Assembly: GCA_918807975.1 (NCBI GenBank)
Contig: OU964921.1
Location: forward strand, 14,293,498-14,357,497
Source of the DNA: Aplidium turbinatum
Lineage: Eukaryota > Chordata > Ascidiacea > Aplousobranchia > Polyclinidae
Direction of reading: 5' to 3'
Length of the DNA stretch: 64,000 nucleotides
Shown here: piece after piece, positions 18,971 to 30,570 of the stretch
How the letters are laid out: the number at the start of each line of letters is the position of its first letter
Position numbering within the stretch: the stretch's first letter is position 1
The notes under the pieces: generated by a model
Databases searched by the model: none
Seen by the model: only the letters and a program-made list of their open reading frames with translations
Told to the model about the DNA's origin: nothing
Translations under genes and position numbers: made by a program

Positions 18971-20581
18971 CAGGCCTCGAAATTCACGGCGGACACGGCG
19001 GACATGTCCGCCGTCACAGCATGTGATGTCCGCGGGAAGTACCCTCTAGATCGGTCATATTTGTCCGCCGAGAAATATCGCAGAAACTGGCGATACAAAT
19101 CGTCATTGCATAGCACGAACAACTGTTGCAAGAATATAATTTGCGCTGGGAAAGCGAAATTATCGCATTCGAAGCGCGCATCTACAGTAGAAAAAGTTAA
19201 TACTGTATCTCTTACCTTCCATTCAAGCAGAAAAACTTTCGAATTTTACGTTGCTTCAACGATTGATGACATTGAATCAGCGTAACAGAGGTGAATTCTT
19301 AGCTAAGAATTGATGGGAGTACCGGTACTTCTACACTAATCACTCGCAACTTAGTTCAAGTCTTATGTCACAATGTCTGGCTTTGATCTCCGAGTAATAT
19401 TGATAATGCAAGGTTGGTTACAAAGTTAGATTATAAGAGTATAATATAGGCTACTACAGCAAGATGCCGCAAAACTTAAGTTTTGGTATTACAGTAAGAA
19501 AGAAGAGGCCCAGGGAAATTTCTGAAAGTGAGAATGAGGGCGATGAACCTACTACTAGGAATTTTAGTGGTGATAGACGCATATATATATTAAAGGAACA
19601 ACGAATGTAAGGATTAGCTCTGTCAAAGATCACAACACATCGTTTACCCCAAGCCATCAATTTCCGGTCATCAAGGCCATCGACAATATGAGTGACAACA
19701 AAAAAATCAAAATTAAGAGGTTGTTGGAAATCGCATATTTTATCGCTAAAGAAGAGCTCGCATTTACGCTTTTCCCTCAACTAGCCGGTCTGGAGAAAAG
19801 ACACGGAATAGATCTCGGTATCACGTATCTTAACGACAAGCAGTGATCTCGTGGAGATTGGCGCACGTCTTTGAAGATCGATGTTATTGAAGCTCTAATC
19901 ATGCGCATATGTTTGAATGGCCTTGACTGCGCTGATTATAACTCCGAGCTTGCCGTGGTCTCGTGGAATACTGATACTATTTTAGAGAGGCGACCGCATC
20001 ACGGAGAGGGGAAAAAATAATTGTGCTTTTTCTAATGTTTTGTTTATTCTTTTCGTCACTTTCGCTCACATGACACGCAAAAATAAACCTAAAGAAAAAA
20101 GCCTAGTGAAACTTTGAACATCAGAAAATAGTAGCGTTACGCGTTAGTGTAGAAGTTTTCCGACTCGTGCCCAGAGCATTGTGACGCAAGAAGCCACACG
20201 ACCTTGTTCGGTGGAAGTTAATCAGTTATGCGGCGGATTATTTTTTTATTATTTATTTGCATCAGACACAAAAAGTCCATAGAATTTAAATTTTTAACAA
20301 TCATCATATTATCATCATCATCATATTTAGTAGCTACACGGCGTCAAGCGCACGTCGTTGGTCTGATGAAAGCCTTTCAGAGTGACTTCGCTGAAATTTT
20401 AAAAAGCCTAAACCGTAGCTATGGTTCTCAAATGGCGAAGACTTATCAAGATAAAGGGATTAAGTATGACGATCGACGTTAAAACTGGTGTGTCCGCCGT
20501 AAGACTTAATTTGTCCGCCGAGATAGCTGCTCAGACCGGACACGTTTGTCCGCCGTCAACAAAAACGAAATTCGAGGCCTG
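18971..20581. mobile_element. hAT element nested in the Harbinger element
   Basis: Ends CAGGCCTCGAAATTC and GAAATTCGAGGCCTG are perfect inverted repeats, followed inward by repeated GTCCGCCG motifs. ATATAC occurs at both flanks, a worn target duplication. A decayed transposase segment lies at 19620-19850. Confidence 0.82.
19620..19850 (+). pseudogene. hAT transposase fragment (ZNF862/C17orf113-like)
   Basis: Encodes KIKIKRLLEIAYFIAKEELA and then FPQLAGLEKRHGIDLGITYL. This resembles the segment before the DDE core in ZNF862-type hAT proteins (..LFDVAYYLAKEExPFTxFPxLxxLExxHGxxLGxxY). It ends in a stop after NDKQ. Confidence 0.65.
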
Positions 20582-20675
20582 ATATACTGTGACCTAAGTA
20601 TCAAACCAAAACCTGTGTCAATAACGCCATGTTTCAGATGGACTAACTAACCCTAACTTTTTCAGCTGATCTGTG

Positions 20676-20763
20676 CCCAGACAGCAAGACTCGTCATTTT
20701 TACATTGATTCAACGCCTGCAGACATTGAATCAATGTAAATATAACGGATTTTGCTCTCTGGG
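20676..20763. repeat. 88 bp palindromic element, copy 2
   Basis: CCCAGACAGCAAGACTCGTC to TTTTGCTCTCTGGG. Same length and centre (CGCCTGCAGACA) as the copy at 7430-7517. Confidence 0.85.
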
Positions 20764-21106
20764 TGGTCCTTTCAGTAGAGCTGTTCGCGTTAAAAACTTT
20801 AGTTAAATCATTCCTCGCTTGATTATTTTGGAAAGGCTTTTTTATCATTTTTTTATTTATTTTCCACCACCGGAAAGTCTTTGATGAGGTCAATAAGCAG
20901 TTGGCGTTCAGAATCGTTGTAATTAAATCCTCTTGGTATTTTTATTGAAATAAGAAATGATAATGCAATTTACATTAAAGGGTTACGAAAATTTGTATAA
21001 ACTATGTTTATCTAAAAGCGCAGTAAACTCGCTCATCAAGTTGCTCACTGAATTTAAAGCAGTAGTTCATATCTTAGCGATAGTTAACTGACGCGAAGAA
21101 GTGTTT

Positions 21107-21420
21107 GCGTATAGCTGAGCTATATTCATGCTAAATCAACAAATAATGCAATGTTGTGCTATTTAAACCTACAACTAGAAAAAAGTCGTTTTTTGTGACG
21201 TTGAAATAGAAACGTTGTAGTTGCATCAGTAAGTCGTTCGTTAACCTAGATGCCAAGTAATCCATGACGCAACAGATCTAGCACAAAAATTTCCCTCACA
21301 AGCAAGTAATACGATACTCATTACGCACTGAAACAACGTTATGCCAATATGCACATGGTTTTCGTTTGCAATAATTCATCAATTTGAAAGAATCAAATAA
21401 CTCAGGTTATTTTTGATGCC
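21107..21420 (+). repeat. Direct repeat inside the Harbinger element, copy 2
   Basis: Partner of 18136-18450, with scattered substitutions and small indels. No coding frame. Confidence 0.8.
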
Positions 21421-22097
21421 TTGAAAGTTAAAAATAGTACAAGTCAATTGTAGGAATACTGTTGCCAGTCAGACAAAGGAAAAAGTATGACCAATCACAA
21501 TTGTATGTTTGCAAAAGTGATGTTACAAGCAGTATTATTAAACTGCGTGTCAGCGTCTGGTTATTCAACAACACAAAATAGGCATTTCAAAATTTACACC
21601 ACCAGCAATAACACTAGTAACCTACTATTGTCAGCGTCTGAAAGTAGTCTAGTTATTCAACAATCAAGCCAACTGTCAGACCGAAACTCTGCCTGCAACC
21701 AAGCTAAGATAACAGGCACACCTGCTTCACATTAAAAACTATCAAAAAAATCTTGTGGCCTTTGCACCAGATGGTCTATTTTTTTTAAATGCTGTAACAA
21801 ACCTACTACTTTCAATACCTCCAGTATCAGCCAAACAAATTTTCTTTCAACAGAGGCTTAAACCACCTCCGCAGGTGACTTATATCTTTCGGCTTTTAAG
21901 CCGAGTATAAGCCTTGCAAAATCGACGCTTAACGCAGACTTTTGTCCAGACAGACTAAAGCCGCCTTAAAGACATACTAAACGAAATTTTCAAACGGGAA
22001 TTAAGCATTAAAATGCGTAAACTGAACATTCAAGAATACATTTCAAAAAAAATTAGCGAAAAAAATTTGTTTTCAATGGCGCTGGCAAGGGGCGTCT

Positions 22098-22690
22098 TTA
22101 AATGTAGCAAACTTCGCAGACGTAGCAAACCACAAGGTTGCCAGGTAGTTTGAAAACTCGAGACAAAACAAGACCCCCAGAGAGCCACCGAACTTCGGTG
22201 TGATAAAGGAGAACAGAGTGTTCTGATCCCATCTGATCACAAACCACTTTGAAAAGACGATGATTAAGAGCACATGCCCTGATAAAATTCACACATTTAA
22301 CCATATGCTTCAATACTGCTTTCAAATATTCTGGAAGGGTTTCACTTGCCAGTGCATGTCGACGAAGGGCACAGTGAGTAGAAATGATGTTAGGTGCGCG
22401 TTTTTTCACCAGAGTTGTAAAGCCAGACTTAGCACCGAGCATAGAAGGGGCACCGTCCGTGCAAAGTGAACCCACATAATTCCAGGATATATTATTTTGC
22501 TGAAAGAAATTATCTATTTTTTCCAGAACATTAACCGCTTTGGTAGTCGTCTCTAAACTTTCGCACATCAAGAATTCCTTTTTCAACTCACCAGCATGCA
22601 CATATCGACAGTAAACCAACAAATATGCACAGTTCGACAAGTCAGTTGACTCGTCTAGCTGAAGACTAATTCTTGCCTCACTAGCTCAAA
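22098..22690 (-). pseudogene. hAT transposase fragment (ZBED5/SCAND3 type)
   Basis: Encodes SLQLDESTDLSNCAYLLVYC, LMCESLETTTKAVNVLEK, then SLCTDGAPSMLGAKSGF, CALRRHALASETLPE and LLYHTEVRWLSGG. This is the catalytic half of ZBED5/SCAND3-like hAT transposases, with the DESTD and CTDGAPxML aspartates and the HxxVRWLSRG block visible. Little follows before unrelated sequence at about 22100, so the catalytic glutamate and dimerisation domain are missing. Confidence 0.85.
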
Positions 22691-22899
22691 TTTCGTCTTT
22701 GTGGTTGAAGTCCTAATTAGGTTGTGTACAGTGAAAATGTAGCACACATACGCTGCTGAAGTGAAACTGGTAGTCTACTTCCGTGGAGATAAAAGAGACA
22801 AAAACTTACAATAAGCATAAATTTGAATCAAAATCGAGTGCAACACTACCAGTTTTTTAATAACTGAACAAAATGAAGTTTACCTTAATTTATGATTTA

Positions 22900-22975
22900 G
22901 TAAATTTACCCCTTGGTAGGTGAAATTTACCCCCAGGGGGTAAATTTACCCCCGGTTAAGAACCCCTGGGTTAGA
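22900..22975 (-). mobile_element. Terminus of the hAT at 22098-22975
   Basis: Repeated GGGTAAATTTACCCCC motifs and AACCCCTGGGTT, the form of ZBED5-type hAT ends. It lies on the 5' side of the minus-strand transposase. The other terminus is not seen. A related CCCCTACCCTAGGCC/AAATTTACTCCCGG stretch occurs near 28000 and 30820. Confidence 0.6.
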
Positions 22976-23184
22976 GCATAGATTACTCTATGGTTAGAGT
23001 TAGGGTAAGCGGAAACTGCGGAAGAATGTTTGGTACATCTCTGGGCGACGAGCACTTATCGTATTCTCTTCAGATCAAATTTTTAGCTAATCTTGTCAGA
23101 CTTGATAATTTTTTTATTAGACTGAAAGCATCATTCTCAATATCGTGGCGTCACACACATGCCAAAGGAGGGGTTGTAACCCCC

Positions 23185-23216
23185 AAAACCCCCCATTGGC
23201 TACGCCACTGGTCTTA
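23185..23216. mobile_element. Isolated DNA-transposon end (GGCTACGCCACTGG)
   Basis: Ends CCCCCCATTGGCTACGCCACTGG, a familiar hAT-type terminus (CAGTGGCGTAGCC reversed). No partner end is recognised nearby. Confidence 0.4.
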
Positions 23217-23595
23217 ACGTTGTCGCCCAATGTCGAAAATCAGCTAAATCATTATGTTCGTATGGGAGTACTACACTATAACCTTACCTACACTTGGTAC
23301 TTTTTGGTACTATTAACCTAGTCCTGGGTATGACGTTAAAACTGCAACCGGTGGGAAAGGCTCTAGCAGGGGCGCCGGAAGCGGGGGGGCAGGGGGGGCG
23401 GATGCCCTCCCTGCCCTCAAATTTTCTGCAGATGGAGGGGCAGGGGGAGCAATGGTGCCCTTTTAAAGTCATGTAAGCTACTTCAAATTTTGCAATACAG
23501 TATAACAATTTCTGCTATTCGCTTTTAGCCTAATTATAATCTTTCATTTTTGCCTCAAAATAATATTTACGGCACAAAAGTTTGAAACACAGTAC

Positions 23596-24478
23596 AGGCC
23601 TTAAAACTCGTTTTTTTTCGGCAGCCATCGTGGCCTACCGAAAGCTCCTTCTTGGCGGCCAAATCTGTGTGCTTGGAGGCCAAAATACAAAATAACGATA
23701 GCACAAGTAAATAGAATTAAGCTTGCAACAATGCTAAAATGATCACTTAGCGTTGTTGAAGTCTGGGCCTGGGCGACGTCCTGCAATAGAATTGTTGTAC
23801 CACGCAATAACTGCTTTATCGGGATTGTAATCCGGTGCTGCGGGACCATCTAACGACACTCTCACGAGTGTCTCCAATGTGGCTGATTTTAAACAAGTTC
23901 GCCACTCTCCTAGAATTCTTTTTAGCAACGAAAAGCAACGTTCGACATGTGTCGACGATGACGGCAAGGTAATAAAATAAGTATATCAATGATGTGAAGG
24001 ACAGTACTAAAAGAAGCGTAATTTTTGCAAAATATGATCAAAAAATGTTTTCCCCTCGGATGTCAACTAACCTAGTTCTCCTTTTTAACAACGATTCAAT
24101 GTCCGATAACATCGAATCGACATCAAAACGACAATATTGCCAGCCGATGTAAATTAGCACTTCGGATTAAGACTTTTTGTTAAAATAAACGTCGGCAATT
24201 ACAAACAAGACTTACAGCGCTGGTGATCGCAGATGGATATATTTCATCAATAAAAAATATTCTCGCACAATGCAACAGTGGCGATTATGACGCGCTGTCC
24301 TAATTTTGCGTCACTTTTTGATACTACTTATTTTCGACAGTTGATCCACGATCATTCTATTGTGAAATTAAATAATAGGTTAGAATAGACCGGCGGCCAA
24401 ACTTGGCCGATTGAGGAGGTAGCACCGGTGGTCATTCAAGCACTACTTAGCGGCCATGGCCCCAGGCTGCTTTATTGA
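23596..24478 (-). mobile_element. hAT-N1 family, copy 2
   Basis: Shares most of its length with 4173-5001. It starts AGGCCTTAAAACTCG and ends near CTTTATTG; the flanks share ACAGTA. It retains a readable hAT C-terminal domain (23743-23967, minus). Confidence 0.8.
23743..23967 (-). pseudogene. hAT dimerisation domain (C-terminal fragment)
   Basis: Encodes THVERCFSLLKRILGEWRTC, then TLETLVRVSLDGP and NPDKAVIAWYNN. This is the hAT C-terminal dimerisation region (xxERxFSxLKxI...LxxLxRIxLxGP...AxxxWY) of ZNF862-like transposases. The rest of the transposase is absent. Confidence 0.75.
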
Positions 24479-24700
24479 CAGTAGGTTACATCATTATAAC
24501 ATAGCATGATGCCCTTCTTTGTGTACCGGACACTTGTAGGCTACCATTACTCAATACATAGTGAGCTGATAGATTAGCATTATCGCTATATTTTATCTCA
24601 AAACTTGAAAAAAAAATTGGCCTTTTAGTTAACAAAAGTGCCCTTTTTTCGTAATCTTGCCCCCCCAGTCAAAAATCGTTCCGGCGCCCCTGGGCTCTAG

Positions 24701-25199
24701 TGTGAGAACTCTGGAGTTATATGATGATGAGGAATACGAAGTTACACCCCTTAGTTTTTCATTACTCCCAGGTCTGCTCTGGCTCGTAGCAGTAGCACCC
24801 GTCAGGGCCCCAGCTATGGGTCAAATAACACCACTCCGGCTTGTCACCTTATCCAAACCTGGATGTATGGCAGACTGTGCAGAAGAAGCTCATCACTGGA
24901 TATAGCTCAACGGACAGGAAGGCACCACCCAAGACGTGCCCAAGAGCATGACGTGACACGTAGACGTTATGGTGATCCTGCTGCATCTCATGCTTCACCC
25001 AATCGTCTTGACTATGTCTTGCCTATTGGACCTTGAGACAAGAGAGTGAGGTTGGAGTCCTGCGCAGCCCTCCCTCATTTAAAACAAAATCACTCGCAAG
25101 TCATGTTTCTGGATCAAAGCTTGATCTCAGTCTCATTGGTCATCTTCGGAAACGAAGGGCGAACATCACTTTTACTGCAGAAGCAATTTGTGATGACAA
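24701..25199. other. No recognisable feature
   Basis: Sequence left of the gypsy reverse-transcriptase block. It may be upstream gypsy sequence, but no domain is visible. Confidence 0.4.
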
Positions 25200-25625
25200 C
25201 TTAGCCTACTAAACAGAAGAATTAAGCATATTGCGTACTGGCCCTTCACGTGCAAACAACCTTTGTAGGCTATGGGGTGGGACTTTAAAAAAATTATGAA
25301 TTAAAGTTACACATTGATAAGTCGGTGAAGCTCATAGCTCAGCCAGTGCATAAAGTCCCATTTCCACTTAAGGATAAAGTTGAGTGCAAATTGCAAGACC
25401 TAGCCGACTTCACGCAGACATCATTGAAGAAGTAACCAAGGGATCTACAATTCTACAATCTACATGTTGGGTTTCGCCCGTTGCTATTATCCCAAAGTTT
25501 GATGGGGGTGTATGATTGTGCGTAGACATGTGTCGACCAAATGGGGCAATCATCTGGGAAAGGCATCCCAATCCAATATTTATTGCATCGAATCAATGGT
25601 AGCACTATTTTTAGTAAACTTGATT

Positions 25626-26110
25626 TCAGTTCAGTTCAGTTCAGTTGTTTTTATTTCTGACCATCATATCAAAACAATACACGTCAACATAGCAAAGGTC
25701 GAGAAAAGGGTAGAAGCGACAAAACGCGAACGTTAAAACGTGCTTGAGACCGAAGTAAGTTATTGATTTGAAAGAAATTTGGCACGGTCGCAACACCTTC
25801 AGAAAAATTTAAGATATAAAGGGGAAATAAAAAAAGAAAATGTTACAAAAAAAAAACAAACAAATAAACAACATATATTTAGGCTATAGCTTAATTAGCC
25901 CACATAGCTTTAGCTGATATATTTAAGATTTGTATGGACAGTTGCTATGAAGATCGGCCATGGTGCGTTATCAAGAGTGCTGATGGTCGTAAGGGGAACA
26001 CGTCTTGATGCGTTTAGCTCATAGCAAAGAAGAGCAAGGCAGGCAAAGAAAACCCCACAAAGAAATCCTACCACGGGCAAAGCCATTTCAAGTGCAACGC
26101 ACCATAGGCC
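25626..26110 (-). mobile_element. (ACTGA)n-tailed retroposon, copy A
   Basis: The plus-strand text opens CAGTTCAGTTCAGTT, then TTTTTATTTCTGACCATCAT. Read on the minus strand it is a retroposon ending ATGGTCAGAAATAAAAAC followed by ACTGA repeats. About 350 bp is shared with 48955-49310, including GGGGAACACxxCTTGATGCG. It lies at the edge of the gypsy reverse-transcriptase block. Confidence 0.6.
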
Positions 26111-26302
26111 TTGCACGACTCACAAAATAGATAGGCTATAACTTGACGACACTGAAAACAATGACGAAAACAAATAAAACAAACTAGCAAAAACAACATC
26201 ATCATCTTTCGGAAATTCAATTATACCCAGGGAAGTTATGTCTTGAAGATATCAAGCGTGCTTTGATAAAAGTTGCGTTGATAAAGCGATAATTTTAAAC
26301 CC

Positions 26303-26341
26303 CAGTCAGCTAAACTCGTCACTTCCACACTGATCCAACGT
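26303..26341 (+). repeat. Half of the 88 bp palindromic element
   Basis: CCCCAGTCAGCTAAACTCGTC to GATCCAACG matches one arm of the palindromes at 7430 and 20676. The second arm is replaced by the LTR starting at 26342. Confidence 0.6.
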
Positions 26342-27430
26342 TGTTACGTTCACTGTTCGCACCCTTATTACATCATTGTTTTTTAGTTTCAAAATCGGAA
26401 GTCGATGTCTAAGTCACTTCGGGTCATAACAAGAAAAAACAAATTATTTCCTTTGTTTCGAGCATTTAAAGAGAATGTCCCCACTGATTGATATAACCCC
26501 TGTTGATAATTTGTGCCATAAACAGCGTTTTTTAGGCAACTGACCTCAACTGACTGGTTTGTTTTGATGCTAAACCCGCTACGTAATGCCCAATGTGTTG
26601 TTATTGTGAATGCTGCTTCGTTTAGCGGTTTATTTGAGCGTCAGCAAAATCTTACATTTTGTCTACTCTGTGTATCTTGACGTTGAACCAACGTAGTTAG
26701 AAGTTTGCGCCGGCAAAGGCAGCTTGTATCTTTTTGAGTATGACGCTATCATTGGAATCATTTCTCTTCTCTTTTCGTACTATATATGAAGTCTGTTCTT
26801 AGCGAAACTCATAATTTTAATGTTACATTAGTTAACTACAGTACATGAACGTACCAATTCTGTTGAGAATCGATTTAGTAGTTATAAGGATCGCCCGACA
26901 AAATTTCGGTGAGTTTATGTTGCTATTTCATTATTGTTTTTTAGTTATTGATCAACAGAGCACATTTCGACAAAATGTTTAATAATTCGGTTCTTCCGAC
27001 GTAACATCGATTTGTAGATTTGTTTGCCTTTTTGTAGATTCCTTTGATTCTTATATATCGTAGATTGTTTTAATTTGAACGTGTTTATAACGTCATTTTA
27101 AGCGTAATTATTTTATGTTAGTAGCCAAGGTCTTTTCGTTTACAGAAAGATCGTGATCAACGATAGAAGATAACGACACGATGGTCGGACTGTCTTGCTA
27201 TTTTCACGCGTCCACGATATAGGCTACTGGGTGGTATCGTTTGTACATTAAAGTTATCATTTATTTTATACTTCTCATCTATGGGTGTGAGTTCACGGGC
27301 GGAACTAAGAATTCATTTTCAACACAACATAGAAGAAAGTCTTTCGAAATTTTTGGTGATTTCGATTGAAAAAGTCTTTCGAAATTTTTTTGTTAATTTC
27401 GATTGAATAAAGTAGGTTGCTCTTTGCATC

Positions 27431-27766
27431 ATGACTGAGGATGCATCTCGAAGAAATAGTAACTCTACAGACGCTGAAGTCAGTGTCCCAGTGTCCACAG
27501 AACAGGACTATGACTTTTTGAAGAACTTTCATTACGAGTTTTCAGAACAGAAAAGCTACACTCCTTCTGTTCGATCGGTTGCGTCAGCGACAGCTTCCGA
27601 AAGGGTACGTCGTCAAGCTAAATTAGATAGAGAGCTTGCGCTGGCTAATCTATTGTCGATAGATAGTCAAAATAAATTTGACCTCGAAGTGTCCCAAAAG
27701 AAAGCCCAATTGCGACAAGAGAAAGCCGCATTGGAAGAAAAGCAGCATTTCCATAATTTCAGGCTC
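27431..27766 (+). pseudogene. BEL element A gag-like N-terminal region
   Basis: A reading frame soon after the left LTR. It is rich in Lys, Glu, Gln and Ala and predicted coiled coil (QKKAQLRQEKAALEEKQ), as in the N-terminal part of BEL/Pao gag proteins. It is cut at about 27766 by the 2.28 kb segment. Confidence 0.6.
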
Positions 27767-30053
27767 GTGGTTTTTCTGATCATTTGTAATACAAATAACA
27801 AAACAATTTACAAGTCCAAGCCATGGGAGAGCAAAGCTAAAGACTATAAACATGAGATTATTTGTAAAAGCCCAGCAGCTGTTAAGTGAATTTTGACAGT
27901 TTTCGCGAAACAATAATTTTTAAGCAAAAAATTCTATTAAAAAAAACTTTCTTGGTTTTCGAAAGTATAATGAGTTTGATTAAAATGTTTGCTTGCAAGA
28001 TTTACCCTAGGCCTAGGGTAGGGGTAAGTAAAATTTACTCCCGGTTAGAAACCAATTGTGTACTACGTACTACAGTATCATAACTATAAGCATATATTGT
28101 AGGTATTGCAATACGTCAAAATCACAGCACTGGAAGAAAATACACAGCAACATCAAGAACACTACCATTGCTTCCATTGTATTCTCTGATGTAATAAAGG
28201 TTAATACGAAGCTAGCAGAGAAATTCAGATTAATGAGTTTTTTGTGCTATCTGGCTTTGCTATCTGTCACCAGCCGCCTTCAAATACCGCTTCACTGCAG
28301 ATTCGATATCTTTGTCCGTCGCCTTGGCTTGCCTTCGAATCACATCTGTAATAATACAAAATGAGCTCTCTGTGAAAACAATTTCGCTCACAACAACAAC
28401 TTAATTACACTACTAACTCATTATTAGATAGCACATCTTATGATCGTGGATTAAATGTCGAAAATATGTAGTCAGAATGACGCAGAATTAGGTCAGCGCG
28501 TCATAATCACCACTGTGTATTGAGCGGGAACATTTGCTGTTGTATGGAATATATCCAGCTGCGATTACCAGCGCTGTAGGTCTTGCTTGCAAAGTGTTAA
28601 TCCGAAGTGCTAATTTACATTGGCTGGCAATATTGTCGTTTTTATATCGATTCAATGTTGTCGGACATTGAATCGTTGTTAAAAAGGAAAACTAGGTTAG
28701 TTGACATCCGAGGGGAAAACACGTGTCTTCATAGTTCAGAAATGTTCCCGCTGTGGGTTAGTGACTTCAAACCCTCAATGGTGACATCATAACGGAATAA
28801 ATGGTCAGATTTTATGAAAGGCGGTATGCAGTTGAAACAATTTACTGAGCTGCGAGCAGTTGAAACAATTTAGTGTCGTTAGATGGTCCCGCAATACCGG
28901 ATTACAATCCCGATAAAGCAGTTATCGCGTGGTGCAACGATTCTATTGCAGGACGTCGCCCAGAGTTCAACAACGCTAAGTTATCATTTTAACATTGTTG
29001 CAAGTTTAATTTTATTTGCTTGTGCTATCGTTACTTTGGCCTCCAAGCACGCAGATTTGGCCGCCGAGAAGGAGCTTTCGGTAGGCCACGATGGCTGCCG
29101 GAAGAAAACACGAGTTTTGAGGCCTGCCCTAGTCAACAATTTGGGTTGATCCTTTCCTGAAAAGCATAGGCTAGGCTAACAATATATACTGCATCATGTT
29201 GGCATCAAAAAAGGTTTTGCCATTTTTTACATCATAATAATAAACCAGTAGAGTAGTAGACTACTATTTCTGGTGCTTTCGTGTGTATCTCTAGTTTTAG
29301 AAGCACTGTGAACACAAATCAACACAACACTTCAAAACTAACCGCAGCTATATCTTCTTAGAAACATCGTCCATTTTCCAGGAATAGGTTGAATGCCATT
29401 CTTTGCTGCGTTTGTCTGGTTGAATGGCGGTCACCAGGTTTCAGAATCAGATCCAACTATTATGGATAATTGCCATAGCGCCATTCTCTCCATCAAACTC
29501 TATTATATGATATTGTTCCATTTCTGTATCTCTCGTCCAAGAAAACCTTGTATCAATAATAGGCTATGAACAAAACTACAGTTAGTTAAGAATAAACCTG
29601 TGAACAAAGCACATGTAAAACAAATAATTCGTCATATGGTTTGTTCCGATCTTAATTTTGTAATATAATATATACAAAAATTAAATTAGTAATACACAAT
29701 CTATACAGCAACCAGTATATACCTGTACCACAGACTAACTTCAGACTTAGGTTTTTATTGCATTGTAGCACTAAAGTAATTGCATTACCGAAATCTTTAT
29801 CAATGTGCCTAAAAACCTGCTGAAAAAGCACGATAGCCTAATTTGTTTTGTAGCTATTTCCTTATCTACTTTTGCCTTAAGTTCATTGGTAGTTACATCT
29901 TAAATGCAATAAAACATGTTCACATAAATTACGTGTAACATTATTTAGTGGTTTACCGCAAGTGACTAGAATACTGAATACCAGACACCATCAAATCAAC
30001 CACTTAGTGAATTTGTTAGCAACACAATTGCATATCGCAGTAACCTAACGACT
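27767..30053 (+). repeat. 2.28 kb direct repeat, copy 1
   Basis: Nearly identical to 30571-32847, from GTGGTTTTTCTGATCATTTG to CGCAGTAACCTAACGACTA, with only scattered substitutions and small indels. It contains a hAT-N1-like segment (28434-29130, reversed relative to the copy at 4173) and a CCTAGGCCTAGGGTAGGGGT motif resembling the hAT end at 22900. No intact coding frame. Confidence 0.92.
28434..29130 (+). mobile_element. hAT-N1-like segment, copy 3 (inside repeat copy 1)
   Basis: Reverse complement of the body of 4173-5001. Shared blocks include CATTGAATCGTTGTTAAAAA and GGCCTCCAAGCACGCAGA, ending ACGAGTTTTGAGGCCTG. Confidence 0.75.
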
Positions 30054-30570
30054 ACCCAAGTAGCAAAGATTGGCGTCTAGCCAGCTCCACGCTAGCGAAG
30101 TTATTGGCGACGCGCTAGCGATAATCGCCAGCCAGCCGCCACCGATCTGCTCATCGCATAACCGGCGTAACGCTGGCGAAATTCGACAATAAAGTCGGCT
30201 GTGCGTAAGCGCCTCGATGGCGAAAGTCGCTCAAGTTAGTTAACAACGCGCTGTCTGTACGCCTACGAATTTCGCTAAACTTACTGGCACGTTTTTCCGG
30301 CTGCGCGCACTGTCGCTGGACTGACGAATGTCGCCCTGCTGAAGCCTCCTTTTTTTTCGGCCACCAGCAGCAGCTGTTGTTTTGCGAAATTATTAAAACA
30401 AAACACTAAAACTTTTTGAAGCATTTTGTGTATTAATTGTCTTTTTGTGGTTAAAGCGAGATGCAATTCAAAAATGTAAAACAACGAAAACAATGAAGAT
30501 TTTTAATACACTGACTTACCACAGCTCCATTTTCGTAACACAATGCAAAAAAATGTTTCAGTAATTAATG
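30054..30570 (+). mobile_element. GC-rich DNA element end (CCCAAGTAGCA)
   Basis: Begins CCCAAGTAGCAAAGATTGGCG, inversely matching the ends at about 33190-33224 and 33578-33611 (CGCCAACTATTGCTACCTGGG). The GC-rich part has many GCTAGCG/TGGCGA motifs. It separates the two 2.28 kb repeats. In the second repeat copy the same point (32847) runs on without it, which acts as an empty site. Confidence 0.6.

Larger units (their letters stand above)
17921..21965. mobile_element. PIF/Harbinger transposon (4 kb, rearranged)
   Basis: Left end GGGCGGAATTCAG and right end ACTAAAGCCGCC are imperfect inverted repeats, each bordered by TTA (17918-17920, 21966-21968), the classic Harbinger 3 bp duplication. 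Inside are two HARBI1-like transposase halves in opposite orientation (18467-18595 plus, 18572-18952 minus), a 315 bp direct repeat (18136-18450, 21107-21420), a hAT element (18971-20581) and an 88 bp palindrome. Not functional as it stands. Confidence 0.7.
23367..24692. mobile_element. hAT element with nested hAT-N1 copy 2
   Basis: Perfect inverted ends CAGGGGCGCCGGAA and TTCCGGCGCCCCTG, flanked exactly by GGCTCTAG (23359-23366, 24693-24700). It carries no transposase of its own; the hAT-N1 at 23596-24478 lies inside. Confidence 0.9.

Noticed and set aside
18728-19285. A 185-codon plus-strand frame
   Set aside because: It runs antisense to the HARBI1 N-terminal fragment and across the hAT terminus. 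No family motifs, and composition is not coding-like.
28883-29149. Hydrophobic plus-strand frame, also at 31694, 23601 and 4214, that looks like a small membrane protein
   Set aside because: It is the antisense of the hAT dimerisation region kept in the hAT-N1 family; the minus-strand reading at 23743-23967 has clear family motifs.
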